The notes beneath the pieces are model-generated. The model saw only the letters and a program-made list of their open reading frames with translations. It was not told where the DNA came from and searched no databases. The translations under genes and the position numbers were made by a program. 64,000 nucleotides of DNA from Hypsibius dujardini (Eukaryota; Tardigrada; Eutardigrada; Parachela; Hypsibiidae), in contig LRSR01001091.1 in NCBI GenBank assembly GCA_001579985.1, forward strand, positions 1 to 64,000, written 5' to 3'. Shown in pieces: positions 13,035 to 24,672 of the stretch. The first letter of the stretch is position 1. Each line of letters begins with the position of its first letter.

Positions 13035-13225
13035 GTCCCTCCTGATATTTGATTTGTGGTTCGTAGGGGGTTCCAGCGCAAGCTGTCAAACTGAAGATGC
13101 AGTCGGAAGGTTTGAACCCCAACCTTCTCGATACACCCACGGCACCTTCGCCTTCCGGTGGTGCTCCACCGAAAACGGCCGACAGCAGCGCGTCTGATGC
13201 CAGTGATTCCGACGATTCCGACTGA
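11632..13225 (+). CDS. WASHC3: WASH complex subunit 3 (CCDC53)
   Basis: A small coiled-coil subunit of the WASH complex, which activates Arp2/3 on endosomes to make branched actin for cargo sorting. Exons are 11632-11694, 11766-11930, 12436-12591, 12658-12834 and 13067-13225, all phase 0, giving 239 residues. Family blocks are in order: IDLNQVAPLPVANTVAYVKQ, then FLNRFS-like QHLNRFSVIADEKL, then the LASIPGLE block, a Pro/Ala/Thr-rich linker, then DPIYAKYFRMQRMGVPAQAV with SEGLNPNLLDTP, and an acidic Ser/Asp tail. The length is close to the roughly 190-residue vertebrate protein plus a longer linker. Two ATG codons are adjacent at 11632 and 11635; either may start. Intron 4 holds a long TCTG tract. 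Nematode DDL-2 is the likely counterpart. Confidence 0.93.
12900..13034. repeat. (TCTG)n tract with TCTA run in WASHC3 intron 4
   Basis: Pure TCTG units at about 12973-13034, preceded by TCTA/TTAT units, lie in the intron 12835-13066 only about 30 bases upstream of the acceptor. Confidence 0.95.
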
Positions 13226-13701
13226 TACCTAAAACCCCAAATACTTCTTACTTTACCTGACTCGTTTTAATTCCGTTTTTATTGTGATTCTGCTTTTTAT
13301 CCGTTCATTTGTTAGTTATTCAGCGCGTTTTAATTAACATTATCGGCAGATTCAGATGAGCTGAGCACCAGTGTCTAGCTGATTTTATTTGATCGGATTA
13401 CCTCAAGTGTACAGTAATCGCTCAAACAATTTGAAAAGAAAATAACTTTTTTCAGCCCTGAAATACAGAGTTCGAATATTAATCAGCGGGAGGCATTAAC
13501 ACCAGACGATGATAATAATAAGTAAATAAGACACGCCGTCGAGGAGAAAAAATTACAACACGAGACAGGGGGTAGGGTATAGTGTAGGAGAACCTGACCA
13601 AAGACGACTAGCTCGAATACTCTCGTTCGAGGCAAGGGGGGTTCAAAAACACACAAAAAACCACGAAGCTGCAGCGACAATACATAGATCCAGCTGGCCG
13701 C
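13226..13701. other. Convergent 3' spacer
   Basis: A spacer of 476 bases between the stop codons of WASHC3 (plus) and IDH3A (minus). Expected to be 3' UTR sequence; no other feature recognised. Confidence 0.6.
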
Positions 13702-14629
13702 TTAATCTTGATCATGCTTCTTGTCCTTTGCCGGCTTCTGAACCTTCTCGCAGATGTCTTGTGTGAATTCTGAGCATTTCGCTTTGCCTCCCAAATCACC
13801 GGTGAGATGCTGCAACAAAAGGAAAACTATTCGTATCCAAAGACAAAAAAACAAAGCAGCCAGATAAACAACATGGGCACACAGGCACAGAGAAAAGCCG
13901 TCAGACATCTAGGCACAGGGACAAACAGACGTGAGAGAACTGGTGCCCAGACATACAAGTAAATTGAGAAACGAAAGGACATACAGACAATGAGACATAC
14001 ATACGGTTAATAGGACAGACAGACTAACGGACAGGCAGGCCATCAGCCAGACAGATAGGCATACACAGAGACTCCACGACTGATGACGATCAGACGACTC
14101 ACCACTCCTTCTCTGATGGTGTCGAAACAAGCAGTTTCAATACGATCCGCGTAGCTGTTGAGTTTCAAGTGCCTCAGCATCATGACAGCACTGAGCAAGA
14201 GCGCAGTCGGGTTGGCCTTGTCCTGTCCAGCAATGTCGGGGGCAGTGCCGTGAACTGACTCGAAGATAGCAGATCCCTCGAAACCAATGTTGCCACTGGG
14301 GGTCACACCGAGACCACCAACCAGACCAGCGCATAAATCACTGAAGGAAGAAAAATATAAAGTCAATTCTAGCCCCTTTGTTCATTCCTTTTTTTTACCC
14401 ACATCCGCTCAGCGTACCTGAGAATATCTCCGTAAAGATTCGGCATGCAAAGGACGTCAAATTTGGATGGATCTTGCACCATCTATACGAGTGCACCACC
14501 GATAAAGAAAAAGTCACAAACACGCAATGTCTGCCTGCCTGCGAGTAAACCTCCGCATGTGTGTGTCTGGTCAGTCTGGCTACCTGTCTCCCTGCCTGTA
14601 TGCCAGCCTAGCTGCCAGTCTGTCTGCCA

Positions 14630-14691
<62 letters not shown>

Positions 14692-16383
14692 ATGCTTAGC
14701 TGTGTGTGTGATGGATACTAACGTTTAGGCAGACGGTATCGAGGTACATCTCATTGAACTTAATGTCCGGATGATTCTCGGCGGCATCGCGGCAACATTG
14801 TAAAAATAGCCCATCAGACATCCGCCTGAGAAATGAAAGAAAACAAGTTGGTTTTATTTAAGTATTATAAGTAAGCAAAGATGTACTTACATAATATTGG
14901 CCTTGTGAACAGCAGTCACTTTCGACCGACCGTTTGCCTTGGCATACTCAAAGGCGAATTCGGCGATTCGCATGGATGCTTCGCGGGTGATGAGTTTGAT
15001 ACTTTGGACGACACCGTCTACTATCTGTCAAGATAGGAGAAGAAACGTGAATTTAATGAAATTATCTTGAAAAAATATGGCAACAAGAACATTGTATAGC
15101 CACATACAGTACATGTAAATACCACAGAATTTGGCCCTTATTTTAAATAAGGAGAATAATATGTTCATGTGTATCAAATATTACATTATTTACAAGTGGA
15201 AAGACTGACGAGTGAGCTTTTTCTTAAAGCAATTCATCTTACTAATAGACAGCCTGGCGAACATTCGAAGACCCATTCAACCAAGCAATCACTAAAAATC
15301 ACGCAATGTCAACGTACCACGTGCTCAATACCACTGTACTCTCCTTCAGTGTTCTCTCGGATGGTAACGACATCTACATCGTCGTAGGCCGTTTTGAATC
15401 CTTCCAGCGACCGACATGGACGGACGTTGGCGTAAAGATCAAAGGCCCTGAAAAGACCGGGAAAGACCATCATCCACAGTTAACCAGTCACTAGCCACTC
15501 ACACTATTATATTAATCTATCAACAAAACGTCGGCTTGTCACTACTTGTACTGGCTGCAACTGCATTAAGCTAACTACCAATCAAGCTAATTAATTTTAA
15601 CTCATAATACACTGAAACGGCACTATTTACTCAAAAACCCAGTCAATTGCATCAAAAAGCTATGATTGAATGAAAAAGGCACAAGAAAATTCGCCAATTT
15701 GATTTCCTCAATCGACCAATCAATCAAATGAACTCTAACTGAGCAATCAGCCAATCAAGCACCGACTAATACGAAAGAACTCTCAGCCTTAAACTTTTAT
15801 CGTCCAACAGTGGCCATCAACTCCGAAATCCCCAAGCATACTTTATAATGATTTCCAAAACTTACTTGCGAATGGCCAAATTCAACGAGCGATGTCCCTT
15901 GCCGACAGGTGTGGCCAACGGGCCCTTCAAGCCGATCTTGTGCTACAAGACACGGAAAATCTCACTTGAACTTCCACCATTATCTCCGAAACTTCCTTCC
16001 AGTCGCATTTTTCGCCACACACCTTAACGACACTGTCGATGGCAGCCTGCGGGATGCCAATTTTGCCGTCGGGACCTTTGACGGGCGTCACATCAACAAT
16101 CTCCCAGGTGAGGGGCACCCCGGCCGCCGTGAAAATCTGCTGCACCGAGGCGGAAATCTCCGGCCCGATCCCATCACCGGGGATGAGTGTCACCGTCCTG
16201 GGCTACAAGGGAAAAATAGAGTGAACGTAGTGCGGGCAATGGGGAAAGGAGGGCGCGTACATTTGCGGCTGTGGGGATGGCGATCGGTTGTTGGGCTGCT
16301 CCTCCAGCTGCCGCGGAGGCAAAGTCGCGTGCCTGGAAGCTGACGGCACGTCCGGCGGCTCGGGTAAGTGCGGCGCGAAACAT
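13702..16383 (-). CDS. IDH3A: NAD-dependent isocitrate dehydrogenase alpha subunit, mitochondrial
   Basis: The catalytic subunit of the TCA-cycle enzyme that oxidises isocitrate to 2-oxoglutarate with NAD in the mitochondrial matrix. Nine minus-strand exons fit by phase: 16383-16261, 16202-16023, 15942-15866, 15447-15318, 15024-14891, 14825-14723, 14482-14418, 14340-14103 and 13809-13702, giving 385 residues (human 366). The first exon encodes an Arg/Ala-rich, acid-poor presequence ([16 protein letters not shown]). Family blocks follow in order: [93 protein letters not shown] and the C-terminal [15 protein letters not shown]. Introns 6 and 8 carry TCTG/CAGA tracts. Nothing suggests decay. Confidence 0.96.
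13910..14070. repeat. CAGA-rich tract in IDH3A intron 8
   Basis: Imperfect CAGA/CATA tetranucleotides within the intron 13810-14102; reads TCTG on the transcribed strand. Confidence 0.8.
14620..14695. repeat. (TCTG)n tract in IDH3A intron 6
   Basis: Uninterrupted TCTG units preceded by interrupted CTGC/CTGT units from about 14527, in the intron 14483-14722. It is in the opposite orientation, relative to the gene, to the tract in intron 8. Confidence 0.95.
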
Positions 16384-17654
16384 GGCGGCAATGGAGTCCG
16401 ACGGAAATGTTGCGGGGCGCGAGGCGATGCGGGAACAAATGGGAGAGAGCGAGCAGGTTAAACTGGAGGATGATCAGGAAGATTATCGCCAGCCTTTTCG
16501 CTGATGAGTTCGTGCAGATCGGAAAAAATACTAGATAATCGGACCGGTGGTCATTGGACTGATGTAGGCACGAACTACGTGTAAGTCATACGTATCTATT
16601 GGAGTGCCATAGGCGGTACAGATCTGGTCCGAGTTAGCGACCAAAACTAGGTCGTTGCTGAATTTGTAGTTAACTTGGACTGCCAAAGAGGTCGCAACTC
16701 GCAACATTGGTCACGCCAAAATTATTTCATCTGTTTCTATGCTATCTTTGAACTTGTTTTAGCAATTCGTTGCTATATTCTTAAGGGACAACGTTTTTCA
16801 AATTTATCATTCATGTACGGTTTTTCTTATTATTCTTTGCAGCCGGCAACCGGCAGCCATTTTCTAATGTATGTTCCGTGTCTGTGTTGGTTGATACGTT
16901 GATTGCACGATTACTGACATTTTGTGCCAAAGTTACTGATTGGACTAATTGATTGATTGAGGCGACTGCAAATCGGATTATTTGTCGACTGTCGTCTTGA
17001 TTGAAGTTCAGTTGCTGCGTCCTACATCGGGCCTTGCTTCGTTCCAGCACAATTTGAAATTGAGATTATTTTAGATAAGTAGTTGCTGGATAATTAACCA
17101 TACATGGTTCATTCCGAACAAGCTGCGTAGCGTTTAATTGTTTGATTGATTGAGAGATTTTCTCTTCATGTTGAGAATTGTATGCTTGAGCAGATATTGA
17201 TTGATGGATTGTGTGATGGGGTGTGTTGTTTTGCAGTGTCTAACATGAGTTAATTGTTGATTGTTTGAGTAGGAGCAGCACAGGCCAATTTGGATAGTTA
17301 ATTAAATGGCAATTTCACCTTGCTTTGTGCGCTGGGAATCATAAACGAGGTAAGACGAAATTTTTTTCTGTACTCGTTCTATTTCCTTAACATTTCCTAA
17401 ACCCACGTTTTCTTCTGTGTCGTGAGTTAGGCCTTCCCCTTTCCTTAGAGACGGAGGGCGTTGCCCATGGTCATCTTACCCACATCACCGCCGTCGGCTG
17501 GATATCAGAATTTGAAGTGTCCCTAATGAGTGAATCCTTCCACGCTGCTGTGGAGGCTCATGTAAACCTCGCAAGTGGAACGTCAAGATTAATAAAACAA
17601 CTACCGAAATAGATTCAAATTAACATTTGAGGACATACCGCTAGGGTTGTCTGT

Positions 17655-17800
17655 TTGTATGTCTATCCACCTCTGTGTGACTGTATGTAACTTTACTTCT
17701 TTCTCCTTCTCTCTGTCTGTCTGCTTGTCATTCAGTCTGTCTGTCTGTCTATCTTTCTGTCTGTCTGTCTGTCTGTCTGCGCTTGTCTGTTTGCCTGTCC
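17655..17800. repeat. TCTG-rich tract
   Basis: Interrupted TCTG tetranucleotides, densest at 17735-17785, in the spacer upstream of the cadherin-repeat gene. Confidence 0.85.
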
Positions 17801-18464
17801 GTGCATGTATATGTTACCGTCAGTAGGACAAAATCTCCGTAAAACTTGTTTTGATAAAAGCGCAGAACAAACGTATATGACTTGATCTAATCAGCGAATG
17901 GTCGTTTGTTGACCAGTTTCGGGGTTCCTCAAACAATGGCACGGTCCACTGTACGACTGCTGGAAATACACTGGAGGAGAGAGAGTCATGGACTCGTTGA
18001 GGCATTTTCCGGTACTCTCTCTCTGTGTACTCTGCTCGGTGTTTGATACAGATGCCACATGAAGAACCACCGCGAGTGGCTTGACCGGTCTCCGGAGGTG
18101 CCGGTAATTAGCGCAGCGCAGGCAGAGGTGTCTTCAAGATGCCAACCCCCTCTGCTCTTGATGGTGTTATTTAGTGTAAACACGGCGAATAAGTTACTTT
18201 GACCACTTCGCCACAATGAAGCTCGATTTCTCTGGCCACCGTGTAGTTGTTCTGTTTGTCAATAGATCCCCCGTTTGGTGACTGTCAGATTTCCTAAATG
18301 CTTAATTAAATTCATCAACCAAAAAACGCCCATTGCGATAGCGTATTGGAATTTTTTATCTTGATCTATCGCCATTTTCCCAGTTTCAGAAGCAGACTAA
18401 TTATACTGCTTGGAATTATGGTGAAGGATTTTTGCAAACGAGTAAGTTTATGAACTCTGTCTGT

Positions 18465-18572
18465 CTGAACACACTGTATGTACCTTGTCTGTCTGTCTGT
18501 CTGCTCGTTTGATCATCGGTCGGTTTGTCTTCCTGTCTGTTTGTGTCTGTCTTTCTCTCTTTGTGTTTGTCC

Positions 18573-18644
<72 letters not shown>

Positions 18645-18720
18645 GTCTCTCTGTCTCTCTGTCTCTGTTTCTCTCTCTCTCTCTCTCTGTCGCGCTGTCT
18701 CTCAGTTTCTCTATCTGTTT
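18465..18720. repeat. (TCTG)n tract with TCTC run
   Basis: A pure TCTG core at about 18577-18640 passes into TCTC/CTCTCTCT near 18640-18690. All three forward frames across it are open, giving spurious Cys/Leu/Ser/Val ORFs. Confidence 0.92.
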
Positions 18721-19117
18721 ATTATTCTACCTGTTATTTGCCCGTCTGTATTGTCTATCTGTTTCTTCATTTGTTTGTCTTCTCGTATTTATGTCTGTTT
18801 GTGAGGCTATCCTCCTGTATACCTGGCTGTCTTGCAGTATGCGCTGTCTCCCTATTTTTTAATCGACTATATTCCATTTTGCTTATCCATCTCACTATTT
18901 GGCTGTCCGCTGTAGGCTGTGTATGTATACTTACATGTAGCTGTCTGCCTGCCTGCGTATTATTTGTTTGTCTGCCGGTGACGGGTGGGTACACTTTTCG
19001 GTTTGGCATTTTTAATTAATTACTGCCGCTATAAGCAGTGGGCAACTGAATGGGGCCTAGATTTAATCTAAAATAGCTAATGCTCCTCCTGAGCAGGAAG
19101 CAGTCTGGACGTGAACA

Positions 19118-22100
19118 ATGAAGCGGCTCAGGCTCCACCGCATCCTCTTCCTGTGTTGGGTGTTAAAGATCATACTACCAGACGCTACTGCGGCAACCAT
19201 GGCAGTGACATCCTCGAGGACGACGGCTGATTCGGATGTAAGTAGGCGGTTGTTGAAGTTTAAGCCCGAGCTTAGTGTGATTTTTTACGCCGATTACGAA
19301 GCAATTCATGAGGTACAGTTAGGTTACAGTCGAGCAATGCTTTTTCACTTTACACGGATTACAGTTACACCGCAGATTGGCTCGAGGATTTACCGTTGGT
19401 CTTGACCCTGAAGTTGCCCCAATGTGTTGACAAGAGGCATCAACAGGTGTTACATCGTCGGCTTGGGTCGTTTCAGAAGTGTGGCAGTCCGCCGCTGGAG
19501 TGCAGACAGACATTTTGAAAGAACACTAGGAACTATTAGCTAGTAACATTTAGGTAAAAAAATATTAAGAGACGGAAACACCGATAGTTTACCCGAAAAT
19601 AGGAAACCCGACAGCGTGAGATATGGGCTCTTCTTAGTCATATAAAGATATGGGCAGATTGGCAGGAAAGAGAAATGAGTTTAGACTGACTGCCCGGAGG
19701 ATAGACAGAAAGGCAAAAAGACCACATAATATGCTTGTAGATCTCAAACAGACAGATTAGGCAGGCAGGCAGACAGGCAGACAGACAGGCAGACAGACAG
19801 GCAGACAGGCAGACAGACAGACAGACAAACCGGCGGTCTAGCAGTCAGGCAATATGGATGCAATGTAATTAAAGTGATTCAGCTTAGAAACCACTGCCGG
19901 GCTACTGTAGACTAGATACGTGTATCATGCCGCGAATTGTGCACGTAGGTTTGCTTTGTTTTCCGTTGCACAACTTGTGCTTTAATATTTTCACAGCGTG
20001 CCACTTCTAAACGTCCTCCAGCCCGTCATCCCCTCAAACCCGCCTTCATCACCCAGCCCCTTCCGATGTACGCCCTCCGCTGGAACCTCACGTTGGAGAA
20101 CAGCCCCCTTCCACCGAAATACTCCGACGCACCCCGATCTCTCCGAAGCACCACTATCACTCCCAAACCCACACCCACAAGTACAACTCTCCGTCCAGAC
20201 ACCACCAGTACCACCCCAAGGACCATCCAGAAAAATTTCCCCGGTGTCATGTACCTTCCGGACACCACCTCGCCACCGTCACCGTCACCGACCTTTCCGT
20301 CAGCCAGCCCTACCCACGTTACCACCATCCAGACACCAAGGCCAACGACCATTCAGACAAACAAAGCATCGACAGTGACCAACGCTAGTAAACGGAAATA
20401 TTCAATTCTCCAGTCGACTCGGACTACCCTCAGACGGCGAACTGTTTTCAACACCACGATCCGTGCCACCGCCATCAACGCCGATCTCATTATCCGACCG
20501 AATTTCATGTCCAAGGGCCAGTCGTCGGTGACGTCAGTGGAGAGCAGCCCGTCAGATCATTCCGCGGCGGCTGCTTTCCCGCCGCCAAGTTTGGTCAATG
20601 ATCCCTCCTTGGTGGCGTCGTTTAGCGGCAATTTCGGAGGTACATCGGGCGGGACGGATCATCGGATTTTTTTTGCCCCACCTGCACCGGCACCTCCAGC
20701 GCCGGCAGCGGAATCCCCGGGGTTGTCCTTTGCCGGGCCGTATTTCGCGTTGGTTCGCGAGAACGCCGCGATTGGGACGCATGTCATTACGGTGGAGGCT
20801 GGGGCGATTCCGTCAACGGGAGGTAGTTCGGTGATTTATGAGATCTTGCGGGGGAATGAGCGGGGACAGTTTCGGATTGATGCAGAGTAAGTGACTCATG
20901 GGGGGAGGGAGTGGGTGGGTGAACTGATTTTTCGATACCACTATGATCGATAAGTAAAACGAATCGGGTTTTCTTTGAATTGTTTTCCGTTGTGTTGTAT
21001 TGGAATAGAATTTTGATCATTAAAAAGTGGTTCAAATGAGCTGTTTTGGAGAATGTGTGTTCACGAAATGATCGTTTGATAAGCCTAAGTTAATAACGAA
21101 GTACTTAATAGTCCACTGTGAAAATGACATCTGAATGAAATTTGTAAATTTGCAATTTTTTGATTTTGGTTTCCGGGTAATCATATTCCATACAAAGGTA
21201 CAATTTTAATGAAGGTAGAAGCTGAATAAAATCAGACATGGAAAGAATTATTCCAATGAAATCAACAAATGGGCGTATGATCAGAACATGATAATCTAGC
21301 CATTTATATAACAATTTTTATGCTCTTTTTTGCAGTGGTCACATCACCGTTCAAGCGCCGCTAGATCGTGAAATTGTGGACGGATACAACTTGACCATCC
21401 GAGCCTTCGATTATACTGGCCAAGTAAGTTACTTTTATATAATCAAATTCTGTTACCATTCTACAGTATATAAATATTTTTCCTAAAGCTGCTCGAATGT
21501 AGTTAGCGTATTTTTTCCACCTTTATCAATTTATGTTTCTCCTTGCTTTCGGCAGGAAAATTTATAGAGCTCCTGTGGATGATGTCTGAGCTAAAAAGTT
21601 TTAGTATGGGTCAAAGGGCGTAGAATAACTGCTTGTGATGCGTGGGTTTTGGTACCCTTTATGTCTGAATGAGTAGCTTGATAGAGCTTATCAGAAGGAA
21701 GTAGTTACTTTAAACAATGTTACTGATGAATGAATGATGTTTGCGTTACGAAAAAGTTTTGTCAATTTACGTACTCTACCGTACATACATTCAATATTCC
21801 GATGCTTTTTTCCCAGAAGCTGTTTTAATGTGCTATAAAATTCCGATCAACTGGTGCTTATTCTTGAACCCCCCCCCCCAGTTCCGACGGGCCTCCTATT
21901 TTTGCAACCAATCAGCTCCGGTCTCTTTGATTGAAGAGCTGATTGCGCAATAGCACCAGTTGATCGGAATTTACAGTACTCTAGCAATTGAAATGTACTG
22001 TTTATACCAGCCTTACCTACTAGACACACTCAGAAATATGTATGGAATTACAGGAATCGCTGGCTCCTGTCCTGATCCGCGTAGTGGATGTCAACGACCA

Positions 22101-24601
22101 CGCGCCGGTCATCACCGCCAGCCATCGCTTCATCGCGCCCTGTGGAGTGGCCAACGCGGCGATCGGCCGGGTCCACGCCACCGATCAGGACACCGGCCGC
22201 AACGGTCAAGTTTACTTTTGTCTCGACCAGGACCACTCCACTATGGGGTAATAAGCTCTTCCTTCCTTTCAAAGACCCTTCATTTCTCCATCGAACAAGG
22301 GAATTGTTCCATTTTGTTCCCTTTGTTCCTTTTTATCCATATATACAGGTTGTTCTACATTGATCCGCTGACCGGGGAATTGGCCACCTTGACCGAGTTA
22401 CCGCCGCAGCCGGAGCGTTACCAGCTCCAGGTCACCGCCAAGGATCAGGGCCTGGAGGGTCAGATGACGGCGCAGGTTCAAGTGACGGTCTTTGTGCAGT
22501 GCAGCAGCAGCAGCGGTCGCGAAGTGGAGGCCAGGGTGATGATTCCCAATCATAATGGGATTCCTGTACCACCGCCGCCGCCGCCACTTGTGCGAGCGCC
22601 TCCAGTTTGTCAGCAGGGACCGGCGGGGGCCGAGCTAATGGTTACTCTGGCTATGGGTGCCTCTATTGGGGAAAATGTGGCGACTGTAGCGGCGGCCAGT
22701 GCGGATGGGGAACCGTTGATGTTCACATTTTTGCCGGGGCGTGAAGCGACTTTTTTCCACATCCATCCTTCGAGGTAGGGGCAAACCCTTCTCCAAGCAT
22801 TTACTTTTAATTTTTTCCTATTAGACGATAAATAATTCTCGGCGGTTCGGTCAAAAACAACTCCCTCTTGGCGTGTTATATCTGACAGCCATGAAGCATA
22901 AAATTCCATTGACCATTGATGTTATTATTTACCACAACCTTTTTTGCCAAATTTTCGGCACAACCTTTTTCTATGGACACGACCAACATTTGTTTCCGGA
23001 GAAGATCAGTTTAATCTCAAAATGATGTTTTTTTTAGAAAACGAACAGAACCATCTCTAGCCATTGATACATTTTGTTCGAAAATACGGTTTTCTTAAAA
23101 AAATTTTACAAACGAACAGAGAGAGCAATCAACTAGTTAGTTTTTCAGGCACTGAAAACTTGATTACTAAGGATTATAAGCATAATTGTTTTTTTAGTTA
23201 ACATTTTTAGTCTGCAGTATTAAATTTTAATCGAAGTTAGTTAACTAACTTCTGGTTTTTTAGTTTCTATCACCACTCTCTCTATAGTAAATAAAACTTT
23301 TAGTTTAAAAGTTTTAATCAACTAAAAGAAATTAAAGAGATCACTAAATCAGTTTAATTCGGCCATCCCTTCTCAGCCAATTACAAGTTAAATGGATTTT
23401 CGGAAAAAAGGTTGTGTCTATAGAAAAAGTTTGTGCGAAAAAGGTTGTGAGGCATGGCAATTGATTTATCATAAGGTTGCGTGGGTTATGAGCGTAACCC
23501 TCACCAAATCAATTTGATATTAGTTCATTTAAGTATGATATAAAGACCACAAGTCAATAATAGTTTAGTCGTTCATTTTGACGAGGGTGTCTGTTCTTTT
23601 GCAGCGGCCAAATTCGTGTGTCGGCACCCCTTGCTGAGGCGACCTATCGACTGGGCTGGCAGGCTCGCGACTCATTCGGAATGGTATTTCCGCCTCTTCG
23701 ATGAGCGTTGTTTTCATTCATAGAATGCTTCTCCATAAATCAGGCATATCTCATCCTTTGCAGTTTTGTAACGGTTTTCTGGTGGTGCAACTAATTCCCT
23801 TTAATGTTCCGCCCACATTCTCCGCTCCCACCTATCAGTTCATTGTCACGCAGTGCGGTCAGCCTGGCGTCTCGCTTGGGACCGTTGATGCTGTCGACCC
23901 GAATGTGGGAATTCTCGGTCAGATATCTTACTCTTCGCCCGATGAGTACGTCTCTTGACGAAACTATAGCCAAAATAATTGATATTTATTTAAATTGTAT
24001 TGTTTATAATTACGTCCACTTCTTTTATGACGTTTGCATTGTTTGGCATCTTCATAAATGTCTTCACTGCCTTTAGTATATCAACTGTTCGTTCTGATGT
24101 AGAAACTTCGTAGTGGACTCGAGAACGGGCAGCATCACGATTAAGCATCCCGTCCAGGACACTCCACGGCCTTACATCTTTCCCGTCATGGCTACCGATG
24201 GTGGTGGAGTCACCGCAGTGGTCAACGTCACTATGATCGTCCAGTGCAGATTCGCGGAAGCTCCTGCTCCACCGGATAGGTCGTTACCCCAGCCACCACC
24301 GCCATCACCACCGCTAGAAGAACGGTTGCTGCTTCCGCAGCCGGAACGTCCACCCGAACGCTTGCAACCTCGGCTACCGGAGCCACAGTTGCCGTTACTT
24401 CCGCAACCAGAACGACCCCCTGACCGCAATCAACCTCGCCTACCGGAACCACCGTTGCCGCTGCACCCCGCGTTAGAACGGCAACAATTGCCGCCTCCTG
24501 CTACGATTCAGTTTGAGCATCAGGCATACGCCTTCCCAATGCAGTGCGGTATACCGAACGCGGAGATCGGTCGAGTTTCGGTACTTGTCTAGAGTGGTTT
24601 C

Positions 24602-24672
<71 letters not shown>

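Larger units (their letters stand above)
16384..19117. promoter_or_regulatory. Divergent 2.7-kb spacer between IDH3A and the cadherin-repeat gene
   Basis: The spacer holds the promoters of both genes. TTGATTGATTGA runs occur near 16950 and 17140. TCTG-rich tracts lie at about 17655-17800 and 18465-18720, the second with a pure TCTG core near 18580-18640 and a TCTC run after it. ORFs near 17820-18216 on the minus strand resemble nothing known. No RNA gene or TATA box was recognised. Confidence 0.5.

Noticed and set aside
17820-18216. Minus-strand ORFs in the spacer upstream of the cadherin-repeat gene
   Set aside because: Short, overlapping and without any recognisable motif or splice signal.
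18478-19019. Long overlapping ORFs rich in Cys, Leu, Ser and Val in all three frames
   Set aside because: They are translations of TCTG/CAGA tetranucleotide repeats, whose frames are all free of stops. The same holds near 2311-2910, 12658-13197, 14445-14721, 24473-24830, 28992-29321, 30483-31091 and 51048-51431.
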